64,000 nucleotides of DNA, taken from assembly GCA_900546255.1 (NCBI GenBank), contig URCB01000004.1:1-64000 (forward strand). The letters run 5' to 3'. The notes beneath the pieces were generated by a model. That model saw only the letters and a list, made by a program, of their open reading frames with translations. It did no database searches and was not told the DNA's origin. The position numbers were made by a program, and so were the translations under genes. This document shows, in pieces, positions 44,601 through 53,377 of this stretch. The stretch is from an uncultured Eubacteriales bacterium (GTDB taxonomy: Bacteria > Bacillota > Clostridia > Oscillospirales > Oscillospiraceae). Numbering within the stretch: position 1 is the stretch's first letter; every line of letters begins with the position of its first letter.

Positions 44601-44927
44601 TACCTCGTCTACTTGGATGAAGAGGGCATCACCATTCATGACCACCTTTCCCCCAAGGCCACCCTGGACGCTATGCGGCAGCTGTGTCGTGGCAAAACCG
44701 ATCCCATTCCAGAACTCTACCAAGCCTTCAACCAGGAGACGGAGGACGGGCGAAACATGGCAGTTTACTCTAGCCTACTGGAGGATGCCGTGCTGTCCAT
44801 TGTGGACGCCAAAGAGGACAGTGACCTGGACAGCCTCTTCCGGGCCGGGGGAACTTCCGCGTTACTGAGCCAAGTGTCTGGGCTGGATGATTTCCAACTG
44901 GTCTGTTTCCTCGTGATTCGATCCTAA
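41691..44927 (+). CDS. SNF2/RapA-type helicase with N-terminal PLD-like region
   Basis: 1078 aa from ATG 41691 (a TTG at 41634 would add 19 residues; SD is weak for both). The N-terminal ~170 residues begin SLSIAAACFSVYAYEELK, like phospholipase-D-type domains fused to such helicases, but I see no HKD motif. Superfamily 2 motifs: ADSVGLGKTFTA (~268-279), IDESHNF (~356), LSATPVNN (~398), ATDCISEGQNLQ (~786) and QRFGRVDRIGSQND (~817). Likely moves along or remodels DNA for the downstream methylase/nuclease. DISARM DrmD is a comparable helicase, but other DISARM genes are missing. Confidence 0.85.
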   Translation: MKIINNITNTLAEDLRATVTGNSSLSIAAACFSVYAYEELKTQLEQIKQLRFLFTAPTFLPEQDTKEQREFYIPRKNREQTLHGSEFEIRLRNELNQKTIARECADWIRRKVTFKSNCTQETMPGFLVVDQAEPVVYAPVNGLTRADLGCERGDNLLSMIQQLDAPETKAYLAVFDQLWADKKRMQNVTEQVLESITSAYQENSPEFLYFFALYNIFNDFLEHVSEDDLPNDANGFRDSQVWNKLYTFQKDAVLAIINKLEQYNGCILADSVGLGKTFTALAVIKYYENRNMRVLVLCPKKLSDNWMTYKANYVNNPIAGDRLRYDVLYHTDLSRTRGHSGEIDLAKLNWAAYDLVVIDESHNFRNGGSGHVEDGKYNRYDNLMEKVIRPGARTRVLMLSATPVNNRFYDLRNQLALAYEGNSATWKEKMHTSRNVEEIFRNAQKVFNEWSEQDQEFRTTDQLLRMLDFDFFEILDAVTIARSRRHIEKYYNVEEVGKFPIRLPPISKRPSLTDLDQAVTYNEIYDLLLSLTLSIYTPSNYILPSRIGKYASLNHEGKNHLTQAGREQGIRRLMSINLLKRLESSVHAFQLTLQRIQEQVSRTLEKIEQFDPNLTLELQDFTGAGDLDADDQESDLFSVGRKVRIKLEDMDYLAWQHDLEEDFNTLYTLTAMVEKITPEHDIKLQMLLDTIAKKVEHPINPGNRKVIIFTAFSDTAEYLYDHVGAFVQEKYSLNTALVTGSVAGRTTAKLPPKTKADLNTILTCFSPRSKDREALMPNGPDIDMLIATDCISEGQNLQDCDCLINYDIHWNPVRLVQRFGRVDRIGSQNDVIQMINFWPDMQLDDYINLKARVETRMKALVMASTGDDNLLSPEEQGDLEYRREQLQRLQTEVVDLEDMNSGVSITDLGLNEFRMELMEYAKQHPELEKTPGGISAVTSATPDAPAGIIFILKNVHQEVNVDNRNRLHPYYLVYLDEEGITIHDHLSPKATLDAMRQLCRGKTDPIPELYQAFNQETEDGRNMAVYSSLLEDAVLSIVDAKEDSDLDSLFRAGGTSALLSQVSGLDDFQLVCFLVIRS

Positions 44928-44941
44928 AGGAGGGATTTCTC

Positions 44942-45589
44942 ATGCTGACATTCCCTGCTGCTACCACTTTCGGCCGTCGGATCCCCAAGCAAAAGTTTTA
45001 CCAACACCTGGATGTTGCCGCGGATGTCAAGCGCCTGTTTGTAGAGCAAGTGAAGCTCATCACCTGGGCCAACAAACTCTCCGCCCAGACCATGAACCTG
45101 GCCCCCGGGGAGCACGTCCAGGAGATCGAGGTCTTCCACATTCAGCTCCAGGGCCAGGACCTGGACGAGCGGGTGTGCCGCCTCATGGACCAGCAAATCC
45201 CCTACCATTTGCTCTTCTGGCTGGAGCGGCCGGATGGTCTCCAGCGGCTTCAGATCACCTACAAGGAGGCCAGCCAGAACGGGCACAATGCCTTCCAACT
45301 GCGGGGCAGCTACCAGACCGACTGGACCAACCCAGAGGACCTGACCCTGGACCTCACCGCCCTGGACCTGGATGGGTTGTATGAATCCATCGTCCGCCAG
45401 ATTGCCGGGGATGCCATTACGGCCCCCCAGGCAGAGAGTTTGAAGGAAGCCGTGGAGCAGACCCAGGCGCGGGAAAAGCTGGAGAAACAGATTGCGGCGC
45501 TGCGGGTGAAGATTAGGAAGGAAAAGAGTCTGGCAAAGCAGATGGAGATGAGAAGGGAGATTATGAGATTGGCGAGAGAGGAACCATGA
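44942..45589 (+). CDS. DUF4391-like protein
   Basis: 215 aa, GC-rich. I assign it tentatively to DUF4391, proteins usually found between such a helicase and a type III-like methylase; no catalytic function is established that I know of. C-terminal ~45 residues (EAVEQTQAREKLEKQIAALRVKIRKEKSLAKQMEMRREI) form a coiled coil. AAAGGAGG precedes ATG 44942, 14 nt after the helicase stop. Its stop overlaps the next start (ATGA). Confidence 0.7.
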   Translation: MLTFPAATTFGRRIPKQKFYQHLDVAADVKRLFVEQVKLITWANKLSAQTMNLAPGEHVQEIEVFHIQLQGQDLDERVCRLMDQQIPYHLLFWLERPDGLQRLQITYKEASQNGHNAFQLRGSYQTDWTNPEDLTLDLTALDLDGLYESIVRQIAGDAITAPQAESLKEAVEQTQAREKLEKQIAALRVKIRKEKSLAKQMEMRREIMRLAREEP

Positions 45590-46149
45590 CTTTCTCAGAT
45601 TGTATTGGGATACTTGGAGTCATAGTTAGCACCTTTTTAGGGGCACTGGCGATATGGCAGAATCATCAATATAAAAAACAATCTGAAAAGTTCACAGATT
45701 TGCAGTTTATGCCTGAATTTTTCTTGGTTGAGAACGATGGGTATATCGGAATGGCTCCGCAGGATGGCATGGATGAAGTCACAAGTATGGGATATGGATA
45801 CACACAAAATCTCGGAAAATATGCTGCTGTAAATACCCCGATATATGATTTAAGTATATCGGAAGTTACTATTGACGGAAACCGTGTAGATACAGACGGC
45901 GAAGCACAATTAAAAGCGGTAAATATATATCCGACAAATCCATACTTCCGTATTCAGATTTCGATTCCAGAAGGAATTATCAGGTCACCAATGCGCCACA
46001 AAGGAATCGTGCTCTTAACATACGAGAGCATGTACGGAGTAAAATACAAAAAGCAAATCAGTTTTATATATCAATTTGAAGCTCCAGGAAAAGCGGTTCA
46101 CAGCCGGGAGATAAAAAGCAAACGAGCGGAGAGATACAAAAATGGATAA
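45586..46149 (+). CDS. Small membrane-anchored protein of unknown function
   Basis: 187 aa, not recognised. One N-terminal transmembrane helix (IGILGVIVSTFLGALAIW, about 8-25), then a soluble beta-rich region. AT-rich, unlike the genes on both sides. Start overlaps the DUF4391 stop by 4 nt, and its end overlaps the Mod start by 8 nt, so it is translated as part of the operon. It could be an effector or simply a passenger. Confidence 0.75.
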   Translation: MTFSDCIGILGVIVSTFLGALAIWQNHQYKKQSEKFTDLQFMPEFFLVENDGYIGMAPQDGMDEVTSMGYGYTQNLGKYAAVNTPIYDLSISEVTIDGNRVDTDGEAQLKAVNIYPTNPYFRIQISIPEGIIRSPMRHKGIVLLTYESMYGVKYKKQISFIYQFEAPGKAVHSREIKSKRAERYKNG

Positions 46150-48040
46150 ACTAAAATTTGAAACGCCGGACATGACGGCAGAGAATATTGAAAAAATCGC
46201 CCAACTCTTTCCCTCCGCCATCACGGAAATGCGGGACGAGGACGGCAAACTCAAAAAGGCCGTCAACTTTGAGATCCTCAAGCAACTGCTGTCCCCCGAT
46301 GTGGTGGACGGGGACGAGTGTTATGAGTTCACCTGGGTGGGTAAGAAGGCCGCCATGGCCGAGGCCGCCCGTCCCACCACCAAGACCCTGCGCCCAGTCA
46401 AGGAGGACAGCCGCAACTGGGACACCACCGAAAACCTGTACATTGAAGGAGACAACCTGGAGGTACTGAAAATCCTCCAAGAGAGCTATCTGGGCAAGAT
46501 CAAGATGATTTATATTGACCCGCCGTATAATACGGGAAGCGATAGATTCATATATCTTGATGATTTTGAGATGTCGCAGGATGAGTACGATGATGTATCT
46601 GGATTATATGATAAGAATGGGAACAAAGTTTTGCATGAGAATAACAAAAGCAATCCCAAATTCCATTCCAAATGGTGTTCCATGATATACCAGCGACTAT
46701 TGATGGTGAGAAACTGTTTAGCGGATGATGGTGCTATTTTCATTTCTATCGATGATAATGAGCAAGAAAACATGAAGAAGATTTGTGATGAGATATTCGG
46801 CGAAGATAATCTTGTTAACTGCTTCATTTGGAATTGCTCTACTGCCGGTGGAATTCGACCCAAGTTCGCCAGTAAAACTCACGAGTATATCATCTGTTAC
46901 GCAAAGAAGAAAAATAATTTATCCATGTTCTTTGCCCCCCTTTCTTCTGATGCGAAGAAAATGTATACTCAGAAAGATGAGAAGGGGTTATATCGTGATA
47001 AAGACTTTGCTTTCAAGAACAAATCCACAAATGTTAATCAGAAATATTTTATTGAATGTCCAGATGGCGAAAAAGTAAAGCCTAAAGAGGGGTACATCTA
47101 TCGTTTTATTCGGGAACGTTTTAATGACGCATTAAACGAAGGATTAGTTACTTTCAAAAGGACAAATACAGGTCCATTAGTGACTGAAAATGGTAACCAA
47201 GCGCACTGGAACATTTATATCAAGAAATATCTTGGAGATGCCATGGGCGCACCGTCAACTCTTGTCCCCAAAGAAATGATGAGCATATACAATGTAGGAA
47301 CGCAGTGTGTTCAAGATCTCTTCGATGGGACTCGCGTGTTTGAAAATGCAAAGCCGGTAGATATGATAACATATTTATTGAAACTGTCAGGGAGCAAGGA
47401 TTCTATCATACTCGACTTCTTCTCCGGCTCCGCCACTACCGCCCACGCGGTCATGCAGCTCAACGCCGAGGACGGCGGACACCGGAAATTTATCATGGTT
47501 CAAATCCCGGAGCCCTGTGACGAAAAGTCCGAGGCCTTCAAGGCTGGATATAAAAATATCTGTGAGATCGGCAAAGAGCGCATCCGCCGAGCGGGGGACA
47601 AGATCAAGACCGAGCACCCGGACGCTGACCTGGACATTGGCTTCCGCGTCTTCCGGGTGGACGAGAGCAACATGAAGGATGTCTACTACCACCCGGAGGA
47701 ATACACCCAGCAGGCCATCGGCGGCATGGTGTCCAACATCAAGGAGGACCGCACCGACCTGGACCTGCTCTACGCCTGCCTGCTGGGCTGGGGGGTGGAG
47801 ATCCACCTGCCCCACACCAGCCAGGTGATCGACGGCTGCACCGTCCACAACGTGGACAACGGGGCTCTGCTGGCCTGTTTTAACGCCAAGGTTCCCACCA
47901 CTGTGGTGGAGCACATGGCCAAGGAACAGCCCCTTCGGGCGGTGTTCCGGGACAGCGCCTTTGCCAGCGACGCGGACAAGATCAACGTGGCGGAGATCTT
48001 TAAAAACTTGTCTCCGGACACGCAGGTAAGGGTGATTTAA
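46142..48040 (+). CDS. mod: Type III Mod-like adenine DNA methyltransferase
   Basis: 632 aa beta-class N6-adenine methylase: motif IV DPPYNTGS (126-133) precedes motif I DFFSGSATTAHA (~423-434), with the recognition region between. Partner Res lies downstream, as in type III systems. Base composition switches abruptly: GC-rich up to ~46505, AT-rich to ~47410, GC-rich again, the switches falling at motif IV and motif I. This indicates exchange of the recognition region by recombination at conserved motifs. Confidence 0.9.
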   Translation: MDKLKFETPDMTAENIEKIAQLFPSAITEMRDEDGKLKKAVNFEILKQLLSPDVVDGDECYEFTWVGKKAAMAEAARPTTKTLRPVKEDSRNWDTTENLYIEGDNLEVLKILQESYLGKIKMIYIDPPYNTGSDRFIYLDDFEMSQDEYDDVSGLYDKNGNKVLHENNKSNPKFHSKWCSMIYQRLLMVRNCLADDGAIFISIDDNEQENMKKICDEIFGEDNLVNCFIWNCSTAGGIRPKFASKTHEYIICYAKKKNNLSMFFAPLSSDAKKMYTQKDEKGLYRDKDFAFKNKSTNVNQKYFIECPDGEKVKPKEGYIYRFIRERFNDALNEGLVTFKRTNTGPLVTENGNQAHWNIYIKKYLGDAMGAPSTLVPKEMMSIYNVGTQCVQDLFDGTRVFENAKPVDMITYLLKLSGSKDSIILDFFSGSATTAHAVMQLNAEDGGHRKFIMVQIPEPCDEKSEAFKAGYKNICEIGKERIRRAGDKIKTEHPDADLDIGFRVFRVDESNMKDVYYHPEEYTQQAIGGMVSNIKEDRTDLDLLYACLLGWGVEIHLPHTSQVIDGCTVHNVDNGALLACFNAKVPTTVVEHMAKEQPLRAVFRDSAFASDADKINVAEIFKNLSPDTQVRVI

Positions 48041-48056
48041 GCGAGGAAATAGAGAG

Positions 48057-48578
48057 ATGCGGAAAATCAATAAGGTAGATTATTTCTGTGGTGCGTTCCT
48101 ATCGTACTTAATTGCAAACGGCGTGGAGCCCACGCTCTTCGAAGCAGGAGAAAAAAGCAAAGTCGTTGAGTTTACGATTCGCGATGTTGTTTATAAAGTC
48201 TTTTTTAAGTACTCCACGAAGAAAAGGGTCATTGTAAAACAGGCCAAATCATACGACACTTGGAATGTCGTGTTTGCTGAAAAGGAATTGTCTCTTCTCG
48301 AAACGTTTGGGGACAACTGTAAAAAAGTAGCCGTTATCTGCATTTGTACCGATGAAAAATTAAAAGATGCTGACATTGCCGTGATACCTTATGAGGATGC
48401 TTGTAAATGCCTGGGACTGATGCAGGATGCAATCAACAAGCAAAGAACGATTGCGGTTCGGCATCTCAAGGGAAGCTCCAAATTGCTATGTCATGGTACG
48501 GGACTCTCTCAAGACAATGCAATTGAGGTTCCACACAATTTTGAGAAGTTTTTTGGACTCGAGGGCAACGAAATATGA
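48057..48578 (+). CDS. Unknown protein encoded between Mod and Res
   Basis: 173 aa, not recognised. AT-rich; mixed alpha/beta pattern with charged strands (KVVEFTIRDVVYKVFFKYS, KKVAVICICTDEK) that could fit a nuclease-like or sensor fold, but no catalytic motif is clear. GAGGAAATAGAG precedes ATG 48057, and its end overlaps the Res start by 4 nt (ATGA). Coupled expression implies a role with, or passenger status in, the system. Confidence 0.7.
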   Translation: MRKINKVDYFCGAFLSYLIANGVEPTLFEAGEKSKVVEFTIRDVVYKVFFKYSTKKRVIVKQAKSYDTWNVVFAEKELSLLETFGDNCKKVAVICICTDEKLKDADIAVIPYEDACKCLGLMQDAINKQRTIAVRHLKGSSKLLCHGTGLSQDNAIEVPHNFEKFFGLEGNEI

Positions 48579-51500
48579 AACTCCAATTCAAACACCAACC
48601 CTTCCAGGCCGATGCTGCCGCAGCAGTGTGTGACGTGTTCCTGGGCCAGCCTCGGCGCACGTTCACCTATCGCCGGGATCTGGGAGACCAAATTGGCCTA
48701 CAGCAAGAGATTGGCATGGGAGATACCGGCTTTCGCAACCATCCTTTGGTGCCGGAATTGACCCGGTCCCGGCTGCTGGAAAATCTGCGCACGGTCCAGC
48801 GTCGGAATGGGCTGAAACCCTCCGAAGATTTGGCTGGCCCAGGGATCAACCTGTCCATTGAAATGGAGACCGGCACAGGAAAGACCTATACCTATGTAAA
48901 GACCATTTATGAGCTTAACCAGCGGTACGGTTGGAGTAAGTTCATCATTGTGGTTCCTTCCGTGGCCATTCGGGAGGGAGTCTATAAGTCCCTCCAGACC
49001 ACCCAGGAACACTTCGCGGGGGAATATGGGAAAAAGCTGCGGTTCTTTATCTACTCCTCCGACCGGCTTACGGAGATTGACCGCTTTGCCGCTGACAGTT
49101 CCATCAACGTGATGATCATCAACATGCAGGCCTTCAACTCCAGCAAGAACCAAAAGATCATCGATAAAAAGCTGGACGCCTTCCGTAGCCGCCGGCCCAT
49201 TGATATCATTGCCAAAACCAATCCCATCCTGATCATTGACGAGCCCCAGAGTGTAGAGGGCAAGACCACCAAGGAAAGCTTGAAAAAGTTCAATGCTCTC
49301 TTTACCCTTCGCTATTCCGCCACCCTAAAGGAACGGTATGATGTGGTTTACCGGTTGGATGCCATGGATGCCTATAACCAGCACTTAGTGAAGAAGATTG
49401 CTGCTCTGGGTGTAACGCTGACAGGATCCACTGCCACCAACAGTTTTATCTACTTGGAAGGCATTGACCTTTATAAAAACAAAGCACCCACCGCTCGTTT
49501 AGGGTTCGAGGTCAAGGGAGCCACCGGAACCAAGACGGTTGTGAAGAAAGTGGCCGGCGGAGACGACCTCTTCCTCCTTTCCAATGGGCTGGATGAGTAT
49601 AAAGACCGGTTTGTCATTCTTCCAGATGGCATTGACGGGCGGGACAATTCGGTGACCTTTCTCAACGGTTTGAAGCTCTATGCCGGGCAGATCAGCGGAA
49701 ACGAAGCTATGATTGCCCTCCAGCGCCGGGTGCAAATCCGGGAAACCATCCGAACGCACATTCAGCGAGAGCGGGAACTGTACCCCAAAGGCATCAAGGT
49801 ACTGAGTTTGTTCTTCATTGACGAGGTCTCCAAATACCGCCTGTATGACGGGGACAACGACGATGGCCGCAACGGGGAATACGCCAAAATTTTTGAAGAA
49901 GAGTATGAAAATGTCGTAAAGACCTTTCAGACGGAGATACAAGGAGAGGCCTATCTCCAATATCTGGACAGCATTGACGTTCACCAAACCCACCAAGGGT
50001 ATTTCTCCATCGATAAGAAAAAAGGGAAAAAGGCCCGTTTTGTGGAGGGCAAGATCAATAAGAAAACCCAGACCTCCGATGATGCTGACGCCTATGACCT
50101 CATCATGAAGGACAAGGAGCGCCTGCTGAACCTAGAGGAGCCGGTACGGTTTATTTTCTCCCACTCTGCCCTTCGAGAGGGATGGGACAACCCCAATGTC
50201 TTCCAGATTTGCACCCTAAAACCCCAAAGTGATTCTGAGATTCGCAGCCGGCAAGAGATTGGCCGGGGTCTGCGGTTGTGCGTCAACCAGCAAGGGGAAC
50301 GCATGGACGAGAGTGTGTTAGGTGCAGACGTGCAGGAGTTAAACAAGCTGACGCTCATCACCGACATGGAGTTTGGCCTGTTTGCGGAGGCATTGCAGAG
50401 TGGATTGGCAGAGTCCCTGGCAGACCGGCCGCGGAAAGTGGATGTTGGGTTGTTTAAGAATCAAGTGCTGACCAATGCCCAGGGAGAGCCCGTTAAGGTA
50501 ACCCAGGATCTCGCGGAGGCGATCTATGAGGATTTGGTTAGCAGTGGCTATGTGAAACGGGGCGCCCTCACAGACAAGTACTACGAGGACAAAGCCAATG
50601 GAGAGATCCATGTGGCAGAAGAAGTGGAGGACTGTGCCGTTTCGGTCGTGCAGCTCCTCTCTACCGTATATGATACGCGGGCGATTCAGCTGGAGGATTC
50701 CCACAACAACAATGTAGAAGCGAAAGTAGATCCCGAACAGTTCCAGAAAAAAGAGTTCCAGGCATTGTGGGCACGGATCAACCACAAGTCATTCTATACG
50801 GTTTCCTTTGACACCCAAGAGCTCATCAACCACGCCATTCAGGCATTGGATCAAAAGTTAGACGTTACCCGGGTACAGGTCAATCTGGAATATGGGGAGC
50901 AGTCCGCACATTTGGACTCTCGCGAGCAGCTGGAAGAAGGGGCCGGCTTCCAGAAAACCCGCACAGACCGGGAAATGACCCAACACGCACCGTTGGGAAG
51001 TGTACGCTATGATCTTGTGGGCAAATTGGTCGAAGAGACAGGTCTGACACGAGCAACTGTTGCAGCCATCCTTCAGGGAATCCTTCCGCAAAAGTTCTCC
51101 CTGTTCCGGATCAATCCCGAGGAATTTATTTTAAAGGCAGCCAAACTCATCAACAATCAAAAAGCCAGTCAGATTATCGAGCATATTGTCTATAATAAGC
51201 TGGACGCTACCTATGACAGCAGTGTATTCACCTCTGCAACCCTAAGGGGAAAGCTTGGTCTTAATGCCATGGAGGCAAGCCATAGCTTATATACACATGT
51301 AATTTATGACTCTAAAAATGAGAAAAAGTTTGCAGAAGAATTGGATATCAGCGAAAACGTGGCGGTTTACGTAAAGTTGCCGGGGAGTTTCTTCATTTCT
51401 ACTCCCGTGGGAAAGTATAACCCCGACTGGGCCATCGCATTTCATGAAGGGGCTGTACAACATATTTATTTTGTAGCAGAGACCAAAGGAAACCTAAACA

Positions 51501-51664
51501 GTATGGAACTACGCGGGATAGAAAAGGCCAAAATCGAATGTGCTAAAGCCCACTTTGCTGTCATCAGCAACGAGAGCGTTCTGTATCAGGTTGTAGATAA
51601 CTACAGCACTTTGATGCAAATTGTAACGAATACGCTCCCGCCAGCGCAAAACGCAAAGGGGTGA
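48575..51664 (+). CDS. res: Type III Res-like restriction helicase-nuclease
   Basis: 1029 aa: Walker A METGTGKTYTY (97-107), Walker B variant IDEPQ (~219-223) as in type III Res, FSHSALREGWDNPNVFQI and RQEIGRGLRL helicase motifs (~525-570), and a C-terminal PD-(D/E)XK nuclease site NPDWAI (~949) and ETKG (~968). ATP-dependent translocation then cleavage of unmethylated DNA is predicted. Start overlaps the preceding small gene. Confidence 0.9.
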   Translation: MKLQFKHQPFQADAAAAVCDVFLGQPRRTFTYRRDLGDQIGLQQEIGMGDTGFRNHPLVPELTRSRLLENLRTVQRRNGLKPSEDLAGPGINLSIEMETGTGKTYTYVKTIYELNQRYGWSKFIIVVPSVAIREGVYKSLQTTQEHFAGEYGKKLRFFIYSSDRLTEIDRFAADSSINVMIINMQAFNSSKNQKIIDKKLDAFRSRRPIDIIAKTNPILIIDEPQSVEGKTTKESLKKFNALFTLRYSATLKERYDVVYRLDAMDAYNQHLVKKIAALGVTLTGSTATNSFIYLEGIDLYKNKAPTARLGFEVKGATGTKTVVKKVAGGDDLFLLSNGLDEYKDRFVILPDGIDGRDNSVTFLNGLKLYAGQISGNEAMIALQRRVQIRETIRTHIQRERELYPKGIKVLSLFFIDEVSKYRLYDGDNDDGRNGEYAKIFEEEYENVVKTFQTEIQGEAYLQYLDSIDVHQTHQGYFSIDKKKGKKARFVEGKINKKTQTSDDADAYDLIMKDKERLLNLEEPVRFIFSHSALREGWDNPNVFQICTLKPQSDSEIRSRQEIGRGLRLCVNQQGERMDESVLGADVQELNKLTLITDMEFGLFAEALQSGLAESLADRPRKVDVGLFKNQVLTNAQGEPVKVTQDLAEAIYEDLVSSGYVKRGALTDKYYEDKANGEIHVAEEVEDCAVSVVQLLSTVYDTRAIQLEDSHNNNVEAKVDPEQFQKKEFQALWARINHKSFYTVSFDTQELINHAIQALDQKLDVTRVQVNLEYGEQSAHLDSREQLEEGAGFQKTRTDREMTQHAPLGSVRYDLVGKLVEETGLTRATVAAILQGILPQKFSLFRINPEEFILKAAKLINNQKASQIIEHIVYNKLDATYDSSVFTSATLRGKLGLNAMEASHSLYTHVIYDSKNEKKFAEELDISENVAVYVKLPGSFFISTPVGKYNPDWAIAFHEGAVQHIYFVAETKGNLNSMELRGIEKAKIECAKAHFAVISNESVLYQVVDNYSTLMQIVTNTLPPAQNAKG

Positions 51665-51670
51665 ACCACT

Positions 51671-52111
51671 ATGGATGACCTTGGGACTGCTCTGCAAACC
51701 ATCCTTATTTTTGCCGTCCTACTCTCTACCATCCTCATCTCCTGGGTGGTAATCCGCTGGGCCAAGGGACCCGCTGCCAAAAACCGGGATCTGCCCAAAC
51801 TCAAGTTTCGGCAATTTCAGGCGTTATATTACTTAAACCCAGAGTCCTGGACTTTGGGAGAGCTCACCGCCACCTACGAAGGCGTGGGGGAATTTCGGTT
51901 CAGCTACTTGGGCGAGATTCGCTACGGCTTCTTCAAAAAGGAAGTGATTCACCAGAGAAAAAACCGGGCGAAAGCAGATCAAATTGAAAAACTACTGCTA
52001 AAAATCAACGCAGACATTGCCAAAGAGAAGCAGAAAAGCAACCGGTACTATCAGGAGTCTGCAGAGATTTTGAGCAACGTAAACCGAAAGAAGCCAGAGG
52101 ACAGCAGATAA
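51671..52111 (+). CDS. Small membrane protein with C-terminal coiled coil
   Basis: 146 aa, not recognised. Transmembrane helix at about 10-29 (TILIFAVLLSTILISWVVI), basic middle, then a helical coiled-coil tail (KADQIEKLLLKINADIAKEKQ). It lies 6 nt after the res stop and is likely the last gene of the operon. Confidence 0.7.
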   Translation: MDDLGTALQTILIFAVLLSTILISWVVIRWAKGPAAKNRDLPKLKFRQFQALYYLNPESWTLGELTATYEGVGEFRFSYLGEIRYGFFKKEVIHQRKNRAKADQIEKLLLKINADIAKEKQKSNRYYQESAEILSNVNRKKPEDSR

Positions 52112-52474
52112 ATCTCTGATCAACTGTAGCGTTCTTCTCCTCTATGCCTTATCGAGCGGGTAGATTAAGAGGGAATGCGTATAGCACAGGTCAAAGAACC
52201 AGAATGTGGCAAGGAAGACAGGAGTAAATCCCAGGCTTGAAAATTTTATTGAGAAAATCAACGTATTTTCAACGAGAACATAGGAGTAAGGTAGGAATAC
52301 TTCTCCACAGATATGCCCCTTCTCTCGCCCAAAAACCAGTATATTTCTTTGGTTTTACTTAGCATCGTAAAGGAGGAACGATAACGTCACCACATCTTTC
52401 ACTGCTTCCGGTTTCCCATCCCAGCATCCCCCTATCTATCCCCCGCAAAAATCATACAGAGAGGAAAGATCCCC
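52112..52474 (+). other. Gene-free stretch in the island
   Basis: I see no supported gene here. An AAAGGAGGAACG SD-like stretch near 52370 has no start codon at useful distance, and no clear promoter was found for the lipoprotein downstream. Confidence 0.4.
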
Positions 52475-53311
52475 ATGAAAAAAATCACTGCACTGCTTCT
52501 ATGCTGCCTTTCCCTGTTCCTGTTTACAGGCTGCGAAGGCAGCACCACCTCCACCGAGCCCAAAACAGAGACCGTGGAAAACCAGGAACTCACCCTTTCC
52601 ATGAAGGACTGGGACAGCACAGGTTTAGCACTCACGGATATAGAAAACACAGGAACCTACACTGGTGAAGTGGTGGATGGTATCCCCAATGGTACCGGTC
52701 GGTTTGATACCCAAAACAAGGAAGGGACCTCTTGGTACTATGACGGCGAGTTTGTCAACGGCGTTTTCCAGGGTCAGGGAACCTGTGTCTTTGACGCTGA
52801 GAAAGAGTTGAGAGAAACAGGAACCTATGAGAATGGAGCCTTTACGCCGACCCTGTCCGAGTTGGTGGCTACGGTGCCCCAGTTCATTCTCAATGACTTT
52901 ACGTTGGCCGAGACATCTGCTACTTTCATCAGCAGCCACGAGAATCTCTTCCCCTGCGAAACCGATGACGCCATCCAAGAAGCCATTTCCCTCACGGATG
53001 ACTCCATTGGGTATGTTCAATTGGCTAAGAACACAGCACCTTATTTAGAAACTCTGTTTACACAGACCTCTCTTACTGCTATGCAGGTGTCAGAGGAAAA
53101 TGCTTATGGTCATACTTATACGACAATTCTTGCAAATGACAGGGATTTCAACTACTTTATATTCTACTATATCGGTTCCGTTGAGATTTACGAAGGCGAC
53201 ACCTTCAATGTTCGTGCCCTTCCCTTGGCATACAGCAACTTCGACAATGTGTCCAACGGCCAGACCATCGTAGTGGCTGCCCTGGGCAGCATCATCGAAA
53301 AGACGGCATAA
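52475..53311 (+). CDS. MORN-repeat lipoprotein
   Basis: 278 aa with a lipoprotein signal (LLLCCLSLFLFTGCEG; Cys at 20) and three MORN-like repeats at ~58-116 (YTGEVVDGIPNGTGRF, YDGEFVNGVFQGQGTC, ETGTYENGAF). The C-terminal ~150 residues are unassigned. MORN repeats mediate membrane or protein contacts; function is unknown. GAGAGGAAAG precedes ATG 52475. Confidence 0.78.
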   Translation: MKKITALLLCCLSLFLFTGCEGSTTSTEPKTETVENQELTLSMKDWDSTGLALTDIENTGTYTGEVVDGIPNGTGRFDTQNKEGTSWYYDGEFVNGVFQGQGTCVFDAEKELRETGTYENGAFTPTLSELVATVPQFILNDFTLAETSATFISSHENLFPCETDDAIQEAISLTDDSIGYVQLAKNTAPYLETLFTQTSLTAMQVSEENAYGHTYTTILANDRDFNYFIFYYIGSVEIYEGDTFNVRALPLAYSNFDNVSNGQTIVVAALGSIIEKTA

Positions 53312-53341
53312 GGAGGAAACCCGCCTAACCCAAACAGACCA

Positions 53342-53377
53342 AAGGCCCTTGATGTCTGCACGGACATCAGGGGCCTT
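53342..53377 (+). terminator. Probable terminator of the lipoprotein gene
   Basis: 15-bp stem AAGGCCCTTGATGTC / GACATCAGGGGCCTT with one wobble pair; the following tract is pyrimidine-rich rather than a pure T-run. 53378-53569 holds another hairpin (CTGGGGGA / TCCCCCAG near 53502) and no gene. Confidence 0.55.

Noticed and set aside
41691..51664. DISARM or BREX system
   Set aside because: No drmA/drmB (DUF1998) or drmC-like gene, and no pglX, pglZ or brxC; the Mod/Res pair is type III-like.
52365..52400. Small gene behind the AAAGGAGGAACG stretch
   Set aside because: No start codon at usable spacing and frames close quickly.
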